From contig OY751487.1 of assembly GCA_963565915.1 (NCBI GenBank), positions 3,720,001-3,784,000 on the forward strand: DNA of 64,000 nt. The letters are read 5' to 3'. The notes below the pieces were generated by a model. The model had not been told where the DNA came from. It saw nothing but the letters and a program-made list of their open reading frames with translations, and searched no databases. Position 1 is the first letter of the stretch; the number at the start of each line of letters is the position of its first letter. The position numbers and the translations under genes were made by a program. Positions 57,801 through 64,000 of this stretch are shown in pieces. The stretch is from Entoloma clypeatum (lineage: Eukaryota; Basidiomycota; Agaricomycetes; Agaricales; Entolomataceae).

Positions 57801-59548
57801 TACCAGATCTCGGGACTACTCTATTCGCCTGCATCCAAGAACGATTGGATTGGCTTGGAAGGTCATTGTGTAATTCGTCTTTTTCAACGATAACTGACAT
57901 TTATGCAAGTGGCGTCGCTGCCTCCGAATCTGGGAGTGAACGAGATCAGGATGAGCTGGTGAAAAAGTTCGATATGCTTCGGCCGGAGGTGTTCGATACA
58001 CTACGCGAGTGCCCCGCCCTGACCCGAAGAGAAACCTGGATTGACGTTTCCAAATAGATAGGAATGGACATGTGGCAGCCGCATTCAGCCTTGCGGAAAA
58101 ATATCGTGACTTCGCTGGACTAGCAGCTCTTTGCCATAAAGAAATCACGCACGCGCCGGAAGAGACGCCGAACTCGCAACGAATACAAGTATATATGGAG
58201 CGCTTCAGAGAAGATTTTGCAACCGAGTTATATCGGTGGTACATCCAACATGGTCGGTTATTTCTATCGCTGATACCCACCAATTGATTTTTGTGTCCTA
58301 GGGGAATTGCGCGCCATGTTCGCCCAAGATGAATCCCACAACAGCTATCTGGACAAGTTCTTTATGGAGAACAACAACACTGCCATATCTTGGATTAATG
58401 ATTTGGGAAAATCCCGATATGGAGCTGGTGCTGCTGCTCTTCTTGCTGAAGCTGGAAAAGCCACTAACCTGGGGGCAAAACATGTGAGCTATATTGTCAC
58501 ATTCCTTTCAGCCGTTTTCCACACCTAAGCGCTTTGACGTAGCTCATGCTGAGTATTGGTAAACTTTCACATGTGGCTCAGCTGCATGAAGGCAATGCTA
58601 CGCTGGATGATTCGGTCCTGGATGGTACGTTCAAATCACATTGTAGCTCGAAAGCTGAACGGCGCCCATACGTACACCTGCACAGCATTCCACGATGATC
58701 TCGATTTTGTCAGTGTACACGAAGCATTGTTACAGGAATTCAAGTCTGCTCTAGAGACTGTCCGCGGCCGGCAACCACTCGAGAGCCAAATCGACGTCAT
58801 TGTGAAAGTCAAGGCTGCAGGATTGGGGGACAAGAAAGCACTCACTCATGTGCGAGTTGCACCATCACAATGCCCCACTTTGTTTTCGAATGATTTTTTG
58901 CAGATCTTCAGAGAATTTGTCCGCGATTTGTTACAAGGCAGGACTCTGTTGATCGAAGACGCGGTGGATGTCTTGACCTTGAAAAATAACTCGGACTCTC
59001 TCGAGGATTTTGCGACTGCGCTGCACTTGCTCTCCCGCATCCAAGTGAGTTGTAAGGATCAAACCATGAGATTCTAACTCACTATATGTTGCCAGGACTT
59101 GCCTGAAGTGAGAAAAGCCTCTGCATTTAGGAGTGTCTGGCGGCGTATTTACCTGCATGACGAGTGCGTGAACCTTGCTTGTATCTTCATATCGGTGTTT
59201 TTCTGATTTTCCAACAGTTGGGATGCTATTCGAAAGACCGCCAATATCTCGGATGCGGAATTGAGCAGTAGATTCCGTAACACAGCACTCTATGTCACTC
59301 TCTGCGCAATTCTTTCAAGGCAAGACAAACCATTTGGATGCGAAGCCCTCCCCGACGAGGCTCTGCTGGTGCCTACTCCTGCTGAAATATCCTCACGTTG
59401 GCCAGGGCTGTCATCAGAAGAGGTAGAAGCTATGGTACAGGATTATAATCTTGAGTGTGACCGCTTGGGTGAAATGGACTTGAACGATGTGTATCCCCGA
59501 CTTCGAGAGTTGGCGGAACATGACGTCGTATGGCAAAGTGGACTGTGA
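54865..59548 (+). CDS. NUP133: Nucleoporin of the Y-complex (Nup133)
   Basis: Scaffold nucleoporin of the nuclear pore Y (Nup84/107-160) complex. The N-terminus (MATFSPSPAPRRSIQNRTAN) is Ser/Pro/Arg-rich and precedes the family segment SDQFVVSFYATLPVEVRQVL and DFFKDAYTGNIDTLTGFALA. Propeller repeats follow: PYSSSREPGLILLSLDGKIR and FWESIGIGLAGGHHYITMDL. The helical C-terminal half has HVAAAFSLAEKYRDFAGLAA, FMENNNTAISWINDLGKSRY and GAGAAALLAEAGKATNLGAK, typical of Nup133. It ends NDVYPRLRELAEHDVVWQSG. About 20 introns, not all resolved. Roughly 1,200 residues. Stop lies 30 bp from the COA8 stop on the other strand. Confidence 0.9.
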
Positions 59549-59578
59549 TGGGTCAAGGTAGTATACTTGTACAATACA

Positions 59579-60179
59579 CTATGTTCCACCTTTATGTGCT
59601 GAGAAGGGCAATAGACGAGATAAACGGTCTGCGACTTTATCATATTCCAATCGGGCCGCCAGCTTGATGAGAGCGAAGTTCTGCGCTCTCCATTCTGTTG
59701 TGTAGTCGTTCGTGTAGGCAGCTTCTTGCATATACCAATGCTTGTAGAATTCGGAGAGGGCATTTTCTTTATCAATCGCAGCAGCTGAGGACGGAAGACT
59801 AGCAATAACGGCCTGCTTTGCGGCTTCGAAGCGAGAGTTGCTCTAGGAAGTGTACATATTAGTGGCAGTCAGAGCGAAACAAGAAAGTATCACATACGTC
59901 GAACCAAAAATTGTGGTGGAACTCATCAAGCTGCTGGCGTTGCAATTTGAATTGGAGTTCAAGATGCCTCCCTCCTCTTTCGTCTTCCGGAGTGAACTCT
60001 GAGAGTGAGTAGGGATGATGGATCCTCGTCTGCGGGGCAACGGGCGGCATATCGCCATAGATAATGGGTCGCATGTGCGATAATGGGTCTGGTGGGGCGA
60101 CAAGATTACATCTTGGTGACTGCGAATGAATTCGCCGCAATAAAAGAGTAGATGGTGGTGTTCGAATCACGGAAAGCAT
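59579..60179 (-). CDS. COA8: COA8/APOPT1 mitochondrial protein (cytochrome c oxidase assembly)
   Basis: Small mitochondrial matrix protein needed for cytochrome c oxidase stability in animals. A basic targeting-like start (MLSVIRTPPSTLLLRRIHSQ) leads to the family core DPLSHMRPIIYGDMPPVAP, HHPYSLSEFTPEDE, ELQFKLQRQQLDEFHHNFWF and, after one intron, SNSRFEAAKQAVIASLPSSA and LSEFYKHWYMQEAAYTNDYT. It ends SAHKGGT. The R-F-E-A-A-K and W-F-D segments are diagnostic of APOPT1. The ATG at 60201-60203 is an alternative start eight codons upstream. It lies 71 bp downstream of the SAP-domain gene on the same strand, also predicted mitochondrial. Confidence 0.88.
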
Positions 60180-60250
60180 GATGAAGTAACCCTGAGGCCG
60201 CATGACATTGAAGAGATGCGCAACATAGCCTGTCTATAAAGGTACATGAT

Positions 60251-60993
60251 CTAATTGAACAAACTTCTAAAGGTGCTCCTGAGCTGCTGTGGAGATGGCA
60301 GCCCAAGATCCTCCGCGACATCATCCCATAGGCCACCTTGGCCTACTGTTTTTGAAGGTGAAGCGACGTCCTCGGGGATGACGGCTTCATGTTCGACAAG
60401 GAGATTGTGCGAGGGTCCTCCACCATGATGAGTATCTGACCCAGCGACGACAAGCAGTTTTGGAAGAGGTTCTTCCGGCAGAGGATTGTCGGCCTTTGTT
60501 TGAACAGAGGAGTCCCAAAAGTCTGGGACATAAGGCTGCACAGGAAAAAAGTGAGGAATGGGATCCCCAAGAAGGGGAAAACTGAGACGCACAATTTGAA
60601 TAGGTTCTGGGTCAGGTTTGGGAATGTCGGGAATGCTCATGCTCAAGAAACCTTGAGGGGGGTCGCGAGTTGTCTGGGATGATTGGGGATTGCCCGGGAC
60701 CACCGTTGACAAAGGCCTTGGATGGACTGGTTCACGTGGGGTGATTGCCTTGAAAACGTTTTCCTTTTCGTATTCCTGGATCCTTGTGATGAGGCTAGCC
60801 TTGTTCCCTTTACTTGTTGCGGAAAGTCAGACTGCTGGTCAGGGGTTGAACGAGGGACATACGTGGATAGACCACGGGTTTTCAGATGTTCTTTGAGTTC
60901 TGCAACTGTTTCATTTTGCCAATGCCGCGTGAGGAGGACGGAAGAAACGAAGGTCCTGTGAAGAGGACGGAAGATGGAGGTTCGGACGATCAT
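60251..60993 (-). CDS. SAP-domain protein, probably mitochondrial (Aim34-like)
   Basis: The N-terminus MIVRTSIFRPLHRTFVSSVL has the Arg/Ser/hydrophobic pattern of a matrix-targeting peptide. The SAP motif is restored by removing a short intron: TVAELKEHLKTRGLST joined to KGNKASLITRIQEYEKENVF, the canonical helix-turn-helix that usually binds nucleic acid. The rest is Pro-rich (PEPIQIVRLSFPLLGDPIPH) and acidic, ending LRSTFRSLFN. About 240 residues. The layout (targeting peptide, SAP, short tail) recalls yeast Aim34, whose role is not well defined, so a role on mitochondrial DNA is inference only. Confidence 0.72.
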
Positions 60994-61331
60994 TTCAGGT
61001 GGCACGTGCTCACTATCGACGCTGCCCGCCGTCGTCCCGCCCATTACTCCCGGTGTTGATCACAACACAGCGACTGATTGTTTACGGATAACCCAGACAG
61101 AGCCGTCGGATATCTGCCTCGTGTTTTCATCGAGGCGTGTGTCAGATCTTTTGAAGGATTTCAGAATATAATTTATTGTGACTGTTATTCGCTATGCTTC
61201 TTTCCCCCGCGTAGGCGTACTCCCCCCTCTGTCCCAGACCTCTTCATCCCCTTCGTAACAGATCCACCAACGCCAGTCTGCCTGCTCAATCTTTCTGGGA
61301 TAAATTCAAACCCAAGAGCAAGGACGTCGAC
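60994..61331. other. Promoter-containing gap and possible 5' exon of the next plus-strand gene
   Basis: No complete gene seen. A possible first exon with ATG at 61194 (CTATGCTTCTTTCC) and a GTAGGC donor could lead into RNRSTNASLPAQSFWDKFKP, which lies just upstream of the first in-frame ATG of the following gene. Unproven. Confidence 0.35.
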
Positions 61332-63023
61332 ATGCGAGATCGACAAGCCCAGATGGCCCTCGCACGCCAACGTCTCTTGACTTTGGTCTTTGGAGATATG
61401 GAGACAATCCGAATGGTCAGTCTCCTCCTTCTCCCCCAGCACCGACTCTCACCCCTCCCCAGCTTCCTGCCAGCTTTACCGTATGCTCTCTCCACACTTG
61501 TCATGTTCACAATCCAAATATGTCTCCACCAGGAACTCGAAGCCGTGGCTCGAGACTGGACAAAACCTCCACCTGATGCTCCCTTTACCCTCCGCATACC
61601 CGTCGAGTATGCCTCGATACAGGCTGCTGTAAGTCCTTTGGGATGCCGCATATATGAGCAGTTCTAAACAATTCTTTTTCAGCGGTTGGTGGCTGGTCCT
61701 TATATCTATGTAACACCCCATGTCGTCGCTCTTTTTTTGCTACCTAACGATCTTTCTTAGCTCACTGGCGAAGATTCCTATCAAATTGCCCTCATGGGTG
61801 TTCAAGGCCTTCGCGTCGAGATCGTCAGCGATGCTCCCCCTCCCCCAGATGACCCTCCGTATGCCGCCTCGCGTCTTGTTAGATGACCTTTCGCTGACTT
61901 TCCATTTCCCTCATCAGGCCACCCCCGTGAGTCCAATGAATCTTCACCAACTTTTTTATATACTTGACCTTCCCTCAGCCCCCCACCTGTATTGGAAATG
62001 CCCGCCACTTTCAATCTCGAACTCATGCCTGGGCAGCATGTTGCTCTCGACGTCAACGTCAACTCGGATGAACTTGATATGGCTCGTATGGAAGATGGAA
62101 CAATGGTCGACGGCATCTTCTGGGGTAAACTGGACATTGTCCATAGCGGAGATGATCATCACATGGAGTTCTCTGGCACTCGACTCCCACCCAACGAAGA
62201 CTTCAAGGCAGGATTCAAAATCGACTCTCGCGTGATGACCAAACTCGCCGTCGCTGCGAAACCGGTTACTGCCAAATGCCATCTCAGCATCTTGACGCCA
62301 GCTGTTCAGTATTGTGACGTCATCCTCTCATTTTCTCATTTGTGGCAACTGGGCAATACTTGGCCACCCGCAGAAAGGGTTGCTGAAACCAAAGTCAAGT
62401 ACTTCTCACGTGTACATCCAGGTGGTGCAATTGAACATTTCGAGAGTGAGATGGTCACAACAGCATTGTATTACGAAGCAATGTACGGCTTCACCTTTTT
62501 ACAATCTATCTCCAAGTTGTAACATTTTTAACAGACCAGACCCTGGCATGGTGGACCCAAGTGAATATGTTGCCCCTCGAAACGGCTTTGCCATGTCTTT
62601 CCGTGACTTTATACCTCACCTCATGAACGTCCTCGATCAGCTCGGCCTCTCCATTCATGCGCGCACCAACTTTATCAAGTACGTTGTTCTCCATTCCGCT
62701 TTTACTGTCTTACTGATTCATACACCTCTAACAGCAACAATCTGGCGTCTTTCGCACAACACAAGAATATTGCCTACCGGTTCCTCAGCCCTACAAAGGT
62801 GGCATCAGCCATCGATATCAGTGTCTCGGCAGATCCTTGCGTTTTCACCCGGCTTTTCCTAATCTTCCGAGGGCTAACCGATGATGAAGTCGGAATTTTC
62901 TCGGGCGCCGGCGAGAAGGAGGCAAATGCGTGGAATTGGCGGGAAATCGTCGGGTGGTCAGAAGATTCGAAAGATCCAGCATTATTCCGCGTCCTAGAGA
63001 CGTCGATATTAGAGGTCACTTAG
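61332..63023 (+). CDS. Unrecognised multi-exon protein (about 470 aa)
   Basis: At least seven exons join in frame. It begins KSKDVDMRDRQAQMALARQR or from an upstream exon, continues LTLVFGDMETIRM joined to ELEAVARDWTKPPPDAPFTL, then RIPVEYASIQAARLVAGPYI and YLTGEDSYQIALMGVQGLRV. The largest exon (about 61990-62481) reads MPGQHVALDVNVNSDELDMA and HHMEFSGTRLPPNEDFKAGF. A 53-nt intron joins ALYYEA to the segment around PDPGMVDPSEYVAPRNGFAM. It ends ALFRVLETSILEVT. The protein has mixed hydrophobic/charged composition, no signal peptide and no transmembrane helix I can see. The late segment (TNFINNNLASFAQHKNIAYR, AIDISVSADPCVFTRLFLIF) looks globular and conserved, but I do not know the family. 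Confidence 0.6.
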
Positions 63024-63445
63024 ATTCTCCTCCCTTCTTTCGCGCTTTGCTCGTTTATACCTTTATCAAGTGGAAGTTTTCACTGGCTTATACCTGCTGT
63101 ACTTTAGCTCTGTTGTATTTTCCTTGTCTCCTCGATCATCATCACCACGACCGTTGTTTTAGCTTAGTAGTCATAGAGAATCTTCCAGGTCGCCTAATTG
63201 TGTAGTACAGCATAACGTTTAAGCTGTACAAGGTTCGGAGCATTAAAGTCTTCGGCGACACGGCTAAAAATAGTTATTGTGACTAAGTGGCAATTTCCTT
63301 CTGAGTGCCAAGCCGGGTGATACCATACATATGGGCGTATGTTGGCCTGTGGACTTCCCCATAAACATCCTCAGGCGCAGTCAGGGCTTGCTGCTCGGAA
63401 ATACCAAGTATCACGGCGTGTCGGTAAAACCAACTGAGCGCTGAG
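63024..63445. other. Intergenic region, 422 bp
   Basis: Contains the 3' end of the unrecognised gene and the promoter of the sphingoid-base kinase gene. An opposite-strand open frame (63283-63579) has no recognisable protein and overlaps the first kinase exon, so I treat it as chance. Confidence 0.6.
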
Positions 63446-64000
63446 ATGAGCGGCTTGGAGCTGACTGTCTGTGAAACTTCATCTGGGAAACTGGTGACAT
63501 TCAGGCGGGGCGACACCACTTTGAAAATCAAGCCAAGCGGTTTGTTATTTGGCCCATTTTTTCTCTTCACAATCATCAAGCCCGTCCCCTATAGATCGTC
63601 CCGAGCTTGATGTCATTTACCGACAAGTGATCAGTGCAGTTCTCAACCCCAAGAACAGACTTCTGGAGCTTGTATATCTTTGGAGGAAGAAGAAAAAAGG
63701 TTCACTCGTCCTTGCCAGAATTACGGGCAAAGTGCAAAACAAGGAGGAGGATGAAGCCTTAGCTGCCTGGGTGGACATGCTTATGCATGACATATATGAA
63801 GGTGCAGTGCCTCATGTTGAACCCCTTGGAATGTTGTCCTGAAGGTTAGCTCGCAGGATCTGGGATCAAACGTGAACGACGTTTAAAAATTTTGATCAAC
63901 CCTCATGGTGGAGTGGTGTGCACGTCTCATTTCACAAGGGTTGCCGTGAACTTGACAGAAACACACACGTGTAGAAGAAAGGTGCTGCCATCTTCATCAA
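63446..64000 (+). CDS. Sphingoid long-chain-base (sphingosine) kinase, 5' part only
   Basis: Phosphorylates sphingoid bases (yeast Lcb4/Lcb5, animal SPHK). Spliced N-terminus: MSGLELTVCETSSGKLVTFR then TLKIKPS joined by an intron to DRPELDVIYRQVISAVLNPK, RLLELVYLWRKKKKGSLVLA, EDEALAAWVDMLMHDIYEG, and after a second intron GSGIKRERRLKILINPHGGV. The last piece is the start of the diacylglycerol-kinase catalytic domain, whose glycine-rich NPHGG loop binds ATP. A third intron probably ends at 63974, giving KKGAAIF at the window edge. The start is chosen because the first exon gives the typical N-terminal strand before NPKNRLLELVYLW. Most of the catalytic domain is outside the window. Confidence 0.82.

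Noticed and set aside
63283..63579. 98-residue minus-strand frame near the end of the window
   Set aside because: It overlaps the first exon of the sphingoid-base kinase and shows no recognisable family; the plus strand has clear splice chain and motifs.
1..64000. Search for transposons, tRNA genes, CRISPR arrays or a biosynthetic gene cluster
   Set aside because: No transposase, reverse transcriptase, tRNA cloverleaf with B-box, repeat-spacer array or secondary-metabolism backbone enzyme was found by eye.

Overview
The window looks like 64 kb of gene-dense nuclear DNA from a filamentous basidiomycete, most likely an agaricomycete (mushroom-forming fungus). Nearly every gene is cut by many short introns of about 45-65 nt with GT(A/G)NG...YAG borders, and intergenic gaps are mostly 20-550 bp. 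The proteins are single-copy eukaryotic housekeeping proteins, with sequences of basidiomycete character. I see no transposon, tRNA, rRNA, CRISPR array or bacterial operon. All protein names come from recognising motifs by eye; no database search was run. Exon borders were read from frame, splice consensus and family conservation.

Layout: 0-5.5 kb holds the 3'-truncated UFD1 (-), CCT4 (+) and an SLC25 mitochondrial carrier (-). 5.5-15 kb holds an RRN6/TAF1C-like Pol I factor (-), mitochondrial ribosomal protein uL3m (+), an unrecognised 304-aa protein (+), a LisH-CTLH-CRA protein (-), a PQ-loop vacuolar transporter (-) and the U5 snRNP/GYF protein LIN1 (+). 15-25.5 kb is a chromatin and DNA-repair block: RAD54 (-), a chromodomain protein with an unidentified C-terminal domain (-), a small cysteine-containing protein (+) and a Crb2/53BP1-like Tudor-BRCT mediator (-).

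25.5-41.4 kb holds a single-pass membrane protein (+), an SLC35A nucleotide-sugar transporter (+), proton-translocating NAD(P) transhydrogenase (-), a DapA-family aldolase (-), the tRNA pseudouridine synthase PUS4 (-), Mediator subunit MED16 (-), a PAC3-like proteasome assembly chaperone (+) and an NCE101-like small membrane protein (-). 41.5-64 kb holds the NatB subunit NAA25/MDM20 (+), RPA2 (-), RLP24 (+), ATG2 (-), NUP133 (+), COA8/APOPT1 (-), a mitochondrial SAP-domain protein (-), an unrecognised gene (+) and the 5' part of a sphingoid long-chain-base kinase (+) that runs off the window.

Most genes do not form a single pathway. Themes that recur are mitochondrial function (carrier, uL3m, transhydrogenase, COA8, SAP protein), genome maintenance (RAD54, 53BP1-like, RPA2, chromodomain), and ribosome or proteostasis factors. 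Many neighbours are divergent pairs with start codons only 38-250 bp apart, or convergent pairs with stop codons only 19-30 bp apart. The points most worth a second look are three GC-AG introns, a stopless 51-nt intron inside the BRCT region of the 53BP1-like gene, an 11-base homopolymer that sets the C-terminus of the aldolase, and the unknown C-terminal domain of the chromodomain protein.
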